Source: Clavaria fumosa
Lineage: Eukaryota; Basidiomycota; Agaricomycetes; Agaricales; Clavariaceae
Direction of reading: 5' to 3'
Assembly (NCBI GenBank): GCA_951802425.1
Contig: OX637794.1
Location: forward strand, 4,464,001-4,528,000
DNA: 64,000 bases
Position numbers and translations under genes: made by a program. Below are positions 10,237-22,504 of the stretch, piece after piece; the stretch's first letter is position 1; each line of letters opens with the position of its first letter. The notes under the pieces were generated by a model. It made no database searches. It had not been told where the DNA came from and worked only from the letters and a program-made list of their open reading frames with translations.

Positions 10237-12274
10237 TTGAAGCAGTTGGTGCACCCTGAGTCAACAAGGGCCTTTGTCATGGCCAACTTGCCAGTGCTGA
10301 GAGCCTCCAAGTGCACCTGGATGGCTAGCTCTCATGGCACACATTTCCCCACTTCCGGCCACACCACAGTTAGGCACTCTGCTGGTCTCACTTTCTCCTT
10401 CACCTCAGCCCCAATTCGGGTATGTCTCTGCTGCAAGATAGTATATCGGGGTATACTTGCAGCAGGCACAGGGATGGAAAGGGGGCTGGCACAGTTCTTC
10501 TCCCCAGTGGGAGTCCTCCTCTCTCTCTCATACAGCTCTATGCAGGCTCAGAGCCATGCAATTTCTTTCTCATATCCCTCTGCCATTTGGGGGGCACATG
10601 GTACTGCACAGGTTTGGGCCCTTGAGACCTGCAGACACATATCGGGCAGGGGGCAGAATCAGACAGCATGGCCAGTCTGGTGGCATCAGAAACAACATCT
10701 CTCATCAGCAGGGGCCCATCCTCGGGCCATGGCCACATCCAGAGGCTGTGGAAAGGTCACGCCAGGTCGCAGTAGGGTCGCCACGGGTCTCACAGAGGTC
10801 GCGAAAGGTCGCACAGGGGTCACGAAAGGTCGCACAGAGGTCGCGATGGGTCACAGTATCTGTTCCACAAGTATCCCATCCAGTCGTCTTTGCTGGGCAT
10901 CAAGTCTTTCTGCCAGCATCCTCCATTCTCCATAAGTCTCTGGCATTGGGGAGACACCATAGATTCTCTCTACCAACCTCCTACTCAGGTTCAACTCCAG
11001 CCAATAGACTAGGACTCCTGAGTCCTTCTCTGCACTCAATTCTGCTCAACAGACCAGTGTCTCGAACCTCACAAAGAACTCTGGTGCTGTCATGGCACCC
11101 TGTTTCAACCCAGCAATATCTGCAAGGGCTGTTGCATGGTCGTTTGGGTCATCGAATGCTCACTTCATCTCCTCCACAAACTCTGCCCAGGTTCCAGCCT
11201 CACCACTACCCAGGATCTCTTCTGCCTTCAGATTTGCCCATTCTGCAGCAAATCCATCTCCAACAATTTTGCTCAGAGCAAAGAGGACCTTCACCAGGTC
11301 CACAGCATAGGTAGTTGGGTTTGCCATGAACAGGAGGCAAAGGGATTGGAGGAACATACAGAAGTTCCTTTTCTGCCCATCAAAGGGGGCAACAGCTAGG
11401 TCCAGCATTCTATAGCACTGTAAAATAAAGTTCCAGGCCTTGGGCACTCAGGATTTCTTCGATCTCTTAGCAGTCCTGTCCTCTTAGGCTGCTCTTCTAT
11501 GTACTTATGCACCTATAGAACTCTTATTCTATGAAACTATTGCTAGTGTGGGGCCCAAATGGTGTCCCAGGTGGTTGCTCCACAACTCCTAATGAGTTGC
11601 CTGTGGGCCCTTCTGACAATGGTCACAGAGCAAGGGCCCTGTCCACTGGACCAGGAAACTACAGAAAGACTATGTAGAGGGCCTTTCCTTGCCCTGTACA
11701 CTACACAATTCACTGGGAGGGGTATGGTGGCTGTAAAATAAAGTTCTGGGCCTTGGGCACTCGGTATCACTTGGGGAGGGTCACAGTAGACTTCCTCCAG
11801 ATCTGGTCATGTGTATCTACACACAGTAAAATTTTTGTGCAGTTCTGTTACACACTGCAGGCAGGGTAAAGAAGAAGAGGATGATAGGGGCTGAGCTGTG
11901 ACAATGTGTCACAGTTTGAGATTAAGGGTCCAGGCTAGCCGGGTTAGGACACAGGGCTAGGGCAGACAGGCAGATCTTAGTATTATATCAGACTGGGTCT
12001 CACACAACTTAGGGGTAAGGTCATGACGACAATACTAAGATAAGGGGAAAAGAGTACAAAAAAGGAAAAGCAAAGGTACTTATAGCAAATGCTTCAGCAT
12101 TTGCTGGCATTCCCATGCTCGGACCCTTGGATCATGTGATGCACCCAGGCCTCAGGTCATGTGATCTTATGATTATGTAATCTCACCCCAGCCACAGGTC
12201 ATGTGACCTTCCAACAACCCTCCCAGTTTCTCCACAACTCCTCTTTGGGACGGCTTATGTAAGCAATCCTAACA
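10237..12274 (-). mobile_element. Truncated copy 2 of the chromovirus family (5' LTR to protease)
   Basis: On the minus strand this runs from a 5' LTR (12274 down to 11986) with primer site (about 11973-11985) through Gag (PFDGQKRNFCMFLQSL; ERLDAQQRR) to the protease DSGCTN motif, where it stops near 10237. The remainder of pol is missing. Several frame breaks are present in Gag. The left junction abuts the Helitron C-terminal reading, so an original insertion into the Helitron followed by deletion of the 3' half is the simplest history; no second TSD could be found to prove it. Confidence 0.82.
11986..12274 (-). repeat. 5' LTR of copy 2
   Basis: An inverted-orientation LTR of 289 bp with the same ends (TATCAGAC...CCTAACA on the plus strand) and internal self-priming sequence (aatactaagat near 12031-12041) as copy 1. 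Confidence 0.88.
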
Positions 12275-13136
12275 AAAAGACAAAGGAAGAAGGGTATGTA
12301 TGTGAGCAAGCATACAGCAAAAATGTAGCCTGAAGGCATTGTCATGCGGCAGAGTTATTAGGCACAATCATTCATGGGTCTCAGACAAGTCCTGGACAGT
12401 GTCGTTCAAACTCAACTCCCTCAACTCTGCTTTAACTCAACTCCCCTCTAACATTGATGAAATCCCATCAAAACGATAGGTATGAGAAGGAGTTGGCAGT
12501 TAATCAACATAAGGCCAAGATTCAAAAGCAAAATGTAGATAAGCAACGCAGGTGGAGAATGAAGTCAGCACATTTGTTTGTCTCTCATGTCATCTCACAA
12601 TCTCTGCCTGTCTAGTAATATTGAGAAGGTCTGTGAGACAGACTGCATACACAAAGCAGTGTGAGTCAGTTCTCATGACCCTGTCAATGCATTGAGGGCA
12701 GAGACATTTTGGACTCCATAGTGCTCACAGCAAAAAGGCAAAGGAAAAACATGAGCAGGAAGGATGCGAGGGCAGAGCCATGTGAGTCAATCAGACAACA
12801 ATCATTTCCACCCCCACCCTGACAATTATTTTGTTAGTGACATTTTCGACATCTGGAATGGGTCATTCTCTGATGATGATTGTTGGAAATCAAGCGGAGC
12901 ATGAAAACTTTATTTTACTTTTCACAGCCACATGCATTGCGTGATGCTGCTCAGTATGGTTTACCAACTGAGCAGTAAGTCAAATTCCTACAACATCATT
13001 ATTTTCTTCACTGTTGACATGGGCTCTTGTAGATACAACTACATTACAGGTACCTAGCCCTCTGTCATGTCTCAGTATGGTTTACCAACTGAGCAATACA
13101 ACTACATTACAGTTTCAGGGCTATTTTCTTTAGATT
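12275..13136. other. No gene seen; short direct duplication
   Basis: No supported coding sequence was found. A phrase of about 25 bp, cagtatggtttaccaactga, occurs twice (near 12952 and 13075), once followed directly by a tacaactacattacag phrase and once separated from it. This may be the leader of the copia element that follows, but no LTR could be delimited. Confidence 0.4.
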
Positions 13137-16131
13137 ATGAGACCCATGCCCCAAAATGAAGATTCTATCGCCCCACAAAGCTCCCCATTTGCAATAATAA
13201 AACTTTGCAATGATGGTTCAAACTGGCCTGACTATGAGTTGAAGGCCAAAACCACTATGGGGGCAAAGGGCTTGATCAGACACATTGAAGGGACTGTGAG
13301 GAGACTGTTACCTTTCAACATTGAAAATGGTCAACCTGTCTCAGAACCCGGAAAACTCACCACTCACACTGAAATCCAAGACCTGGAGTGAGCAATGGAT
13401 GAGTATGAGCAAAAGGAATACGCCACACATCACATAATGCTTACCATGGTGTCCCCATGACTCTCTACCATGCTCAGGGTGAATATGTCTGCTGCAGACA
13501 TGTGGCAGGCAATAGTCATGGATGCTATGAAGAAGAGTAAGGTACACAAGGTCAATACACGACATCAATTGCAGGAGCTTCGCTGCCCAGAAGGTGGCGA
13601 TGTACGCACACACCTTAATGCGATGATGAACCTGTGAGATGAACTAGCAGGAATCAGAGTGCTAGTCAATGACGAAGACTTCGTGACAATGATACATGTC
13701 AGCTTACCACTAAGCTATTGCCTGCTCCTGCAATCTGTCCTACACACCACAGACATGAATGAAAAGCCTGTTGACCCAACATACTTGATCAGAATAATCC
13801 TTGAAGAAAACCATCAATGCGAGATCACTCATGGATTATCAAAGTCTGGTCAAGCCACTTTTCAGACTAACAGAGGATGTCAACAAGGCAAAGGAAACAA
13901 AGCGGCAGGTCAACCAAAGTCCTGTGACAACTGCAAGCACACTAATCACAACATCGAGGACTTTGCGAAAGGAGGACCCAAGGAGGGGCAACACCCTCCC
14001 TGGGCCAAGAGCAAGCAAGGTGGAGCGAGTGCTGCGACGACAAGTGGGAAGAAAGAAGATACAGATGAATGGGTGGCATTTACCTGTACTTCAACCCCCA
14101 CAGATGTCGCTGCTAAGGCAACTCACCACTGTTCTCATGTCACCGTGTTCCTTGATAGTGGTGCTACCACCCACTTTACCCCTTTGAGAGAAAAACTAAT
14201 CAATTACCAGAGCATGCATCCCAGGCTGGTGACTGCAGCTGATGGCAGCGAGTTTAATGGTGTCAGGTGTGGCGATATGCCCTTGCAAGTTTCTAACAAC
14301 TCAAAAGTCACTAAACTCCTGCTCAAGGACGTTGTTTACTTACCCAAACTCGCCTTCACTCTCGTTTCCATCAGGCATCTCGATGATTCCAGCTGTACCA
14401 CTACTTTCGGACAGGGTCACTGCACCATCAGATGTTCTGATGGAACAGAAGTCACATGCATCAAGAAAATCAATGGGTTGTAAGGTAGACCACATTCACA
14501 AACAGTTACATCACGTGATGAAACTGATTTATGCATGACAAACGATGTATTTCACTCAGCATATGCTCTCACAGCAATTTAATTAAAATATTGCTTCAGA
14601 GGTCGATAGGCAATTGTCTTGTACACAATCCCATGTCATTATAATTCCAGATTTCAACAGATTGAAGGACAAGTAGCATTTGCAAGGCTTGGGTGTGCAT
14701 AAAGAGTGACAGGTGCGTGACAAAGCTCCTCATGCCTCGTAAATGCACATTCAAAAATGCTACTCGTCCTTCAATTTGTTGAAATCTGGAATTATAATGA
14801 CATGGGATTGTGTACAAGACAATTGCCTATCGACCTCTGAAGCAATATTTCAATTAAATTGCTGTGAGAGCATATGCTGAGTGAAATACATCGTTTGTCA
14901 TGCATAAATCAGTTTCATCACGTGATGTAACTGTTTGTGAATGCGGTCTACCTTACCAACTAACCGGTACTGCACACAAACAAGGCCCATTATGCGCCAA
15001 TGCAGCCACACAGAAGCTCTCCATAACCGAGGCGCACTGTACCCTGGGCCATATCAACGTTGGCAGTGTTAGACATGCAATAAAAAGTGGAAAAATTACT
15101 GGGATTATGCTTGACGAAGACTCCGAGCCCGAGTTCTGCGACGCATGTGCCCAAGCCAAACCTCACCACCAACCGTTCCCTGATCAAGCTCAAAACCAAG
15201 CTAAAAACTTTGGTGACCACATCCATGCAGACCTATGGAGATGAGCCGCAATTGAGTCAATCTCTAGAAGCCGCTACACAGTCGATTTTATCGACTGTGC
15301 AATGCGCTGGACTCACATAGCATTCCTCTGCTGTAAAAACCAAGCATTCCAAGCATATCTTGAGTTTGAGAAACAGCTTGAGACGCAGAGCAATGTAAAC
15401 ATAAAAATTCTTCACTCTGATCGCAGTCATGAGTTCCTGAATGATAAGTTTAGTGAGCATCTAGCAAAAAGAGGGACAAAGAGGGAGCTCACCATTCATG
15501 ACACACATGAGCAAGTTGGCATTGCTGAATGCTGGAACTGCACGAAAGTGGAACTAGCCCAAGCAATGCCAGGTTTTTGTGGGCAGAAGCGATGAACCAT
15601 GCTGCATGGATCAAAAACCGCTCACCTACCTGGGCACTCGACAACGGCACCCCCTACGAAGCCTGCTATGGCAAGAAACCTGACATCTCCAAACTCGTCC
15701 CCTTTGGCACACATGCTTAGGTTAAAATACATGATGCTGGCAAGCTTGAACCTTGCGCGAAGCTTGGCCACTTCGTTGGCTTTGACGGAACAAGCACCGG
15801 CTACCGCATCTACTATCCTGACAAGTGTCAAGTCAAAGTTGAGCGAGAAGTTGTTTTCAACTGCACCAGAAGTTCTTCAACAGTCCAGATTCCTGAAGAG
15901 CTCGAGATTGTGGGGGAGAAGTTAAAAGACATCCTCTGACCCCTTCAGGAAGACCAACTGTCATCACCCAGTGTCAATGAAAGCTCAAGCAACCCAGATG
16001 ATGCAGACAATGACGATCAGCAGTTGGACAGTGATGAGACTGACTCCGATGACACTCACGGCAGTCAGGAGGATAACCTTGCAATCCATAAACACACAAC
16101 TGCTCAACATGATCACATGATCTACAAATAA
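13137..16131 (+). pseudogene. Ty1/copia Gag-protease-integrase remnant
   Basis: From ATG 13137 the reading shows a UBN2-like Gag (NWPDYELKAKTTMGAKGLI; ADMWQAIVMDAMKK), a degenerate zinc knuckle (CDNCKHTNH with the last Cys lost), protease FLDSGATTHF (about 14150), and integrase: LGHINVGSVRHA, CDACAQAKPHH, HADLW, LHSDRSHEF. It ends in a KPDISKLVPFGTHA segment and an acidic tail stopping at 16129-16131. Reverse transcriptase and RNase H are absent. In-frame stops lie near 13389, 13458, 13634, 15242, 15717 and 15936, with a frameshift near 15575. A foldback MITE sits between protease and integrase; without it and one TA the frame continues as NGL-YQLTGT. No LTRs were recognised. Confidence 0.82.
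14483..14953. mobile_element. Foldback MITE (about 195-bp inverted arms) at a TA target
   Basis: Outer arms beginning aggtagacc are inverted copies of each other for about 195 bp with only a handful of mismatches, around a loop of about 80 bp. TA dinucleotides flank it (14481-14482, 14954-14955). The TA duplication points to Tc1/mariner-type mobilisation. No coding sequence is present. Removing the element plus one TA restores the copia reading frame exactly. Each arm contains the palindrome catcacgtgatg. Confidence 0.88.
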
Positions 16132-16392
16132 CAATCAATAAACAACACGACATCAGCACAGGATAGTTCTATTTGGCCACTCATTCTATTTGCTCCTATT
16201 TGGCGCAGTCGTGGCACAAGTGCACCAAATAAGAGCAAACTGCACTAGTTCTATTTGGCCGCTCTTTCTATTTGGCCCACTCGAGCTGCAACTGTGCTGA
16301 TAGAACCATCCTGTGCTGCAGGAGTGAGGGCAGGAGAAAACCAGGCAAGGGCAGCAGAGACATTACGAAAAAAGGAGCTTGTGCCTGACTTG

Positions 16393-16553
16393 CCATGTGA
16401 TTGTGAGTGTGAGAATGTCAGAGTGCCTCTGAAGTGTCATGTGATTGTGAGTGTGAGAATGTCAGAGCACCTCCGAAGTGTCATGTGATCATGACCATGG
16501 GAATGTCAGAGTGCCTCCGAAGTGTCATGTGATTGTGAGCATGGGAATGTCAG
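16393..16553. repeat. 44-bp tandem repeat, about 4 copies
   Basis: Units start at 16393, 16437, 16481 and 16525 with the phrase catgtgattgtgagtgtgag or variants. Differences between units are nearly all transitions. No coding role seen. Confidence 0.8.
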
Positions 16554-16656
16554 TTGGTTGAAATACATCTCACGCTCGATTTCTGTGCCTCAACGCTTTT
16601 TTCTCTTAACCATCACCATCTCCGCTGCTGTTAGCTGCCCCTCTCCCCCTCATTTC

Positions 16657-16718
16657 ATGCAGTCAACCACAGGGCAGCAACCAGATGCATATGGTTGCTG
16701 CCCTGTGGTTGACTGCAT
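16657..16718. repeat. Perfect 27-bp inverted repeat with 8-nt loop
   Basis: The left arm 16657-16683 (starts atgcagtcaacc) and right arm 16692-16718 are exact reverse complements around gatgcata. It could form a strong hairpin or be a foldback scar. It does not have the U-tract of a terminator and lies in no gene. Confidence 0.85.
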
Positions 16719-16739
16719 CTTGGTAAGTCTTCCACAACA

Positions 16740-16924
16740 GGTGCTCAATGTTGGCTTTGGGGGCTTAGCCTGGACGTCGTGGTGTGTCCAGGCTCCCAAC
16801 CTTTGGCAGTTGGTTATGGTTGATGTGGCTTCCACTCACCATTCGAGACTGGGGCTTACAGCCTGGACATTGTGGTGCATCCAGGCTCCCAACCTCTGGC
16901 AGTTGGTTACAGTTGATGTGGCTT
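16740..16924. repeat. 94-bp minisatellite, left part
   Basis: Degenerate units of about 94 bp containing catccaggctcccaacct and ggcttccactcac. The array resumes at 22808 on the other side of the inserted retrotransposon copy 3 (spacing 22808 to 22902 is 94). Confidence 0.78.
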
Positions 16925-17227
16925 TATCAGACTGGGTCTCACAATCACACAGCTTAATGTAAGGTCAATGATGACGATACTAACATAAGGGGAAAAGGGT
17001 ACAAGTAGGAAAAAGACGTAGTATATATAGCAGGAACCCTGGGAGTTGCCGGTGTTCCCATGCTCGGACCCCATGAGTCATGTGATGCGCCCAGGCCTGG
17101 GTCATGTGACTTTCACATTACATAATCTGCCACCCATCTGGGTCACATGACTTTCCCACAATCTTCCTGCATCTCTTTCGCAACCCTCCCTCTCGCTTCT
17201 CTGGTGCTTATGTAAGCAGTCCTGACA
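16925..17227 (-). repeat. 3' LTR of copy 3
   Basis: 303 bp, tatcagac...cctgaca on the plus strand, matching 22505-22807 with about 13 substitutions. Confidence 0.92.
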
Positions 17228-17238
17228 TCACCCCCCTC

Positions 17239-20200
17239 TTAAGGCTGGGCATCTTGACCAGCCAATTTTGCTTTGTTGGGGTGTTGCTGGAAGAAGTCCC
17301 GGAGCAGCAGAGTCACATTGGTGAGGTTCTGGCAAGGTTCCCAAGTGTTCTCCTCCACCAGATACCCCAACCATTTCACCAAGTACTTCACCTCATGTCC
17401 CACCTTTTTGACATCAAGGATGGCCTCGACATCATACTCCAGGTGGTTGTCATCAATTGTGGGAGGGGGGGGTGGAGGTAGGCTCTGAGAAGGGAAAGAG
17501 GGAGCAACATACGGAGTGAGCAACACCTCATTGAACACCCAGTGTATCCACCATGCTCAGGGGAGCTTGAGCTGGTAGGCAGCTGGTCCAACCTTCTCTT
17601 CAACAGCAAAGGGCCCTGCTTGCTTGTTGTCAAGTTTTTTGGAGGGTCGGTCCATTTTTAAGTTCTGTGTGTCCAACCAGACTAAGTCTCCCTTCGAGTA
17701 TTCCCAACTCAGCTGCTTTCCCTTATCATAGCTGGCCTTCATTGCATCTGCCGCTTTCCCCATCACTTCCCTGGCTGCTCTTTGAGACTCTGTGAGCTTG
17801 GCCATCCACTCATCTGCCACAGGGTTCACTTCCGAGGGTGGCTGAATTCCACCATTCCATGGGTGCTGGCCATACTCTAGGTAGAAGGGCATGAATCCAG
17901 TGGCTGAATGTTCTCGGTTATTGAGCACAAACTCAGCAGTAGACAGCCATTCTGCCCAGTCGTCCTGTAGGTGGTCCACAAAGGCCTGGAGGTACACTTC
18001 AACCTCCTGGTTGACCTGTTCCATCTGTCCATCTGTCTGGGGGTGGAAGGCTGTACTCAGGTTTGCCTTAACCCCAATCATCCCATAAAACTCCTTCATG
18101 AACCTAGACACAAACTGGGTGCCCTGGTCACTCACAACTTTCTGTGGAACTCCATGGTCACAGAAGACCCAGTCTCGGAGGATACGAGTGGCACCAAGTC
18201 CAGTGAGGTCAAGACTGATAGCCTCAATGAGGGTCTGCTTTGTGAACTTGTCCACAATGACCAGGATTGCATTGTGCCCATGGAGAGGGGGAAAGGGCCC
18301 ACAATGTCCCAAGAGATCACTGCCCAAGGCCCTTCAGGCACAGGGTGAGGGTGGAGTGGAGCAGCATGCCTAGTGCCATCGGGCTTCACCTTCTGGCACA
18401 TCTGACACCCTCCTGCATACCGATTCGAATCCTTCACCATCCCCACCCACCACTAGGACCTCAGCAGCGCTGCTCTCAGCTTCTGTGGCCCTGGGTGCCC
18501 CACGATGGGAAGGTCATGTTCAAAGGTGAGCACTGCCTCATGTGCCTCTGGGGGTACCCAGGTAATTTTGGCCTTCCACCAGAGTCCCATCTGATCTCTC
18601 GTCCACTCATCATCCAGCTCTTCTGGCTTCTGCACATGTACCGCACTATTTTTCTGGAGTAGTGTCTCCATCTCTGATGTGAATGACACATGAGTCTCCA
18701 CTTCTGGGAAGACTTGTATCAGCACATCCTCCTCCACCATCTCTCCATAGTCTGGCCTCTGTGAGAGTGCATCCACCTTCGTGTTCGACTTTCCAGTGCA
18801 GTACTCTATTTCAAAGTCAAAGCACTGGAGCTCCCCAACCCACTGGACTTGCCTCGATTTCAACTTCTGGGGCTTCCAGAAGTACTGGAGGTTAGCATGG
18901 TCTGTCCAGATTTCAATGGTCTCTTCCACCCCAATCAGGTAAGCCCGCCACTCGTGTAGTGCCCGGATTACAGCCAGGAACTCCTTGTTGTACACATTGT
19001 AATTCTTCTCAGCTGCAGTGAGGGCCTTGGAGATATAGTCTACTACTCTCCAAGTCCCATCCACCTGCTGCTGCAAGAGAACTCCTCCAGTCACCAAGTT
19101 GCTCGCATCTGTTTCTACCTTCCATCTCCCTTTGTCTTGTGGTTGGGCCAAGAGGGGGGCCGATATGAGTGCCAGGCAAAGATCCTGGAAGGCCGCTTCC
19201 TCCTCCTCCTCCCATTTCCATGGAACCTTCCCTGTCAGCCAGAATAGGGGTTTGGCACGGGCTGAGAGGTTTGGAATGTGACAGTGGAGGTAGTTTAACA
19301 TCCCATTAAACTTCTGTACATCCTTCACATTCCTTGGCTGTGGCCAGTTGCAGATTGCAGCACCTTTAGCTGGGTCATGTTCCAGACAGTTGTGGGAAAT
19401 CTTCATACCCAGGAAGAGGATCTCACTCTTCTCAAACTCGCATTTACTGAGTCTGAGGCACAGCCCATTCTCCCCAAACTTCCTCAAGACCTGATCCATC
19501 CAGTAGTGGTGTGTTGCCAAGTCCTCAGAAAACACAATCACATCATCCACATATGCTCTGACATGCCCTCCCACAATCTCTTCCCACAGCACATGGTTCA
19601 TGAAGCATTGGAAGGTCGCAGGTGCATTCTGCAACCCAAACCACATGACAGCCAGTTTGAAGAGTCCACAAGGCGTAAGGAAAGTGCAACAATGTTGGTG
19701 TTCCACCCAGATCTTTATAGATGGAAACCCTCCTTTTGCATCAATCTTTGAGTAGACATTAGCCCCCTTGAGCACATCCACCATGTCATGGATATGGGGG
19801 AGGGGGTATTTGTCCTTGATTAGATGCGAGTTGAGTCTCGAGTAGTCAATAATTGGCTGCAGCTTGTCCTTCTCACGTTTGAAGAAGAAGGGGCTGGCAT
19901 ATGGGGATTTTGAAGGCCAGATTTGCCCAGAAGCCAACTGCTCATCCACCCATTGGTTCATCTCTACCATTTCTTCTCATGTGAGTGAGTAGAGCTTGGA
20001 GGAGAGGTCAGTTTTGAACTTGATCTTAATATTGAAGTCTGGGTGGGAGCGGGGAAGCTCATCCCACTTTGCTTCACTAAAGACCAAGGGGTAGAGGCTG
20101 GGCCAATCTGGAGTGGGGCCAGTGTTGGGAAAACAGGTGTCCAGGATACTGGCCAAGGCCAGGGTACTTGCTTTCAGTGGAACTGGGGGTCGGGCAGGGG

Positions 20201-21853
20201 GCCGGTGGCTGTGTGGGGAAGAGGCACAGGTGTTGGGGCAGCGGGTGAGCCTTACTTCAGCTTTCACCCAGTCAATCTCTGGGTTATGACACTTTAGCCA
20301 ATCATGCCCAAGGATTGCCATGTGGGACTGGGTCTTCCCTAGCAGGAAGTGGATCTGTTCCTGGTGGTCACCAACTGTCACAAGCAGCTCCATCCCATAC
20401 CAGATCTTACCATCCCTGTTCTGTGTCCCATCCACATTGTACATTGTGATTGGGGACAGCAGGGGGGATGGCTCCAGTCCCACCTTTTTTGCCCACTCCA
20501 GGCCCATAAAGCAGTTGGTGCAGCCTGATTCAACAAGGGCTTTTATAGTTGCCCCCTTGCCAGTGCTGAGAGCCTCCAGGTGCACCCGGATGGAGAGCTC
20601 TTGGGGGGCACATATCAGGGAGTCTTTCAGCACCTCCACAAGGCGCTTAATCGGCTCTGCTTTCCTGCTAGCCACCCTTTCCTTTTGCAGTATTTCATTA
20701 TCAGCAGTTTCTGTTTCCACTTTGTCCTTTTCCTCAACCCCAATCTGGGTGTGTCTCCACTGCAAGATAGTGTATTTGGGAGTACTAGCTGTGGACACAG
20801 GGACAGGAGGGGGGCTGGGATATCTACTCCCAAGGCACCAGTTCAGACTCACTGGGCCTCATCTCCAAAATCTGGCTCCTCAACAGGGGCCCTCTTCTCT
20901 CTCTCAAGCAACTCTACACAGTCTTGGAGCAATGCAATCTCATTCTCGTAGTCTTTGGCACTTTGTGCCTGGCTTTCCATGGTGCAGACCTGCAGCCTCG
21001 GGATCTGTGGGCGTGTGTCTGGGAGGAGGCAGTCTTTTGCCATGTGGCCAGCTTGTCCACATCAGAAACAGGCACGTCCTACTCCAGGAGCACAGGCGCA
21101 ATCAATCAACATGGCATCACCAGCACTGGCAGGACGCGGCATGATGGGAGGGGCAGGGGTGCGGGCCTGTGGCTGGGCCAAGAAGGGCCAAGGAGCTGGG
21201 GTGAAGCGGGTTTGTTGGGGGAGGGGTCAGCTGGCTACGGGCAGAGCTGGGCACACAGAGTTCTGCTGCGCAATGACTCCATCAAAGTGGCACTGCTGGG
21301 CATCAAGCTTCTCTGCAAGTGCCTTCCATTCCACATAAGTCTCCGGCATTGGTGAGACACCATAGACCTTTCCCACTAGCCTCCTGCTCAAGTTCATCTC
21401 CAGCCAATGGACCAGGATGTCCGAATTGGCCACTTCTGTCATCCCCGCTCTTCAGAACATCGTTTCGAACTTCGCAAAGAACTGAGGTGCTGTCATGACA
21501 CCCTGTTTCAACCTCGCAATGTCTGCGAGGGCAGTCGCATGGTTGTTTGGGTCATTGAACGCTCACTTCATCTCCTCCACAAATTCTGCCCAGGTTCCAA
21601 CCTCGTTGTTACCCAGGATTTCCTCTCCCTTCATATTTGCCCATTCTGCAGCAAACCCATCTCCAGCAATTTTGCTGAGGGTGTAGAGGACCTTTGCCAG
21701 GTCCGTGGCATAGATAGTCAGATTCACCATAAACAGGAGGCAGAGCAACCAGAGGAATGTACAGAAATTTCTTTTTTGCCCATCGAATGGGGTAACAGCT
21801 AAATCCAGCCTTGTGGCATGGACTTCAGGTGGGGCGATGTGGTCAGCCATCAC
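17239..21853 (-). pseudogene. gag-pol of copy 3
   Basis: Read on the minus strand from 21853 (MMADHIAPPEVHATRLDLAV). Gag is broken by stops; its knuckle survives as CF-stop-CGQAGHMAKDC near 21055. The protease region reads IKALVESGCTNCFMG: the catalytic DSG has become ESG. RT/RNase H (19970-18453) is open over 505 codons with YVDD and ETDASNLVTGG. Integrase follows with CQMCQK, ISWDIVGPFP and VVSDQGTQFV, then a chromodomain LVKWLGYLVEENTWEP ending at 17239. Several stops and frame changes separate the blocks. The sequence differs throughout from copies 1, 4 and 6, marking a second subfamily with the same architecture. Confidence 0.88.
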
Positions 21854-22504
21854 AGACCCTGGTGGTGGTGATGGGGTTTCGGGGACATCAGTAACGGGGG
21901 AATCGGGGGGGAGCTGGGCTCGACCTGGTCTTGGTCATAGATGCTGTAAATAAAATTCCAGGCCTTGGGCACTCAGGATTTCTTCGATCTCTTAGCAGTC
22001 CTGTCCTCTCAGGCTGCTCTCTATGTACTTAGGTACTTATAGAACTCTTATTCTATAAAACTGTTGCTAGCATGGGGCCCAAATGGTGTCCCAGGTGGTC
22101 GCTCCACAACTCCTAATGAGTTGCCCATGCGCCCTTCTGACAATGGTCACAGAGCAAGGGCCCTGTCCACTGGACCAGGAAACTACTAGAAGGACTATGT
22201 AGAGGGCCTTTCCTTGCCCTGTACACTACATGATTCACTGGTATGTAGCTGTAAAACAAAGTTCTGAGCCTTGGGCACTCGGTATCACTTGGGGAGGGTC
22301 ACAGTAGACTTCCTCTGGGTCTGGTCATGTGTATCTACACACAGTAAAAATTTCATGCAGTTCTGTTACACACTGCAGGCAGGGTAAAGGAGAAGAGGAT
22401 GATAGGGGCTGAGCTGTGACAATGTGTCACAGTTTGAGATTAAGGGTCCAGGTTAGCCGGGTTAGGACACGGGGCTAGGGCAGACAGGATTGATGTTAGT
22501 ATTG

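Noticed and set aside
10237..11314. Long plus-strand frames (for example 232 and 285 codons) in the copy 2 region
   Set aside because: They are antisense to Gag and protease of the minus-strand element; the same antisense frames recur in every copy of the family.
12275..12460. A possible copia LTR (tgttagaggggagttgag on the minus strand near 12453)
   Set aside because: No second copy, no TSD and opposite orientation to the copia coding sequence.
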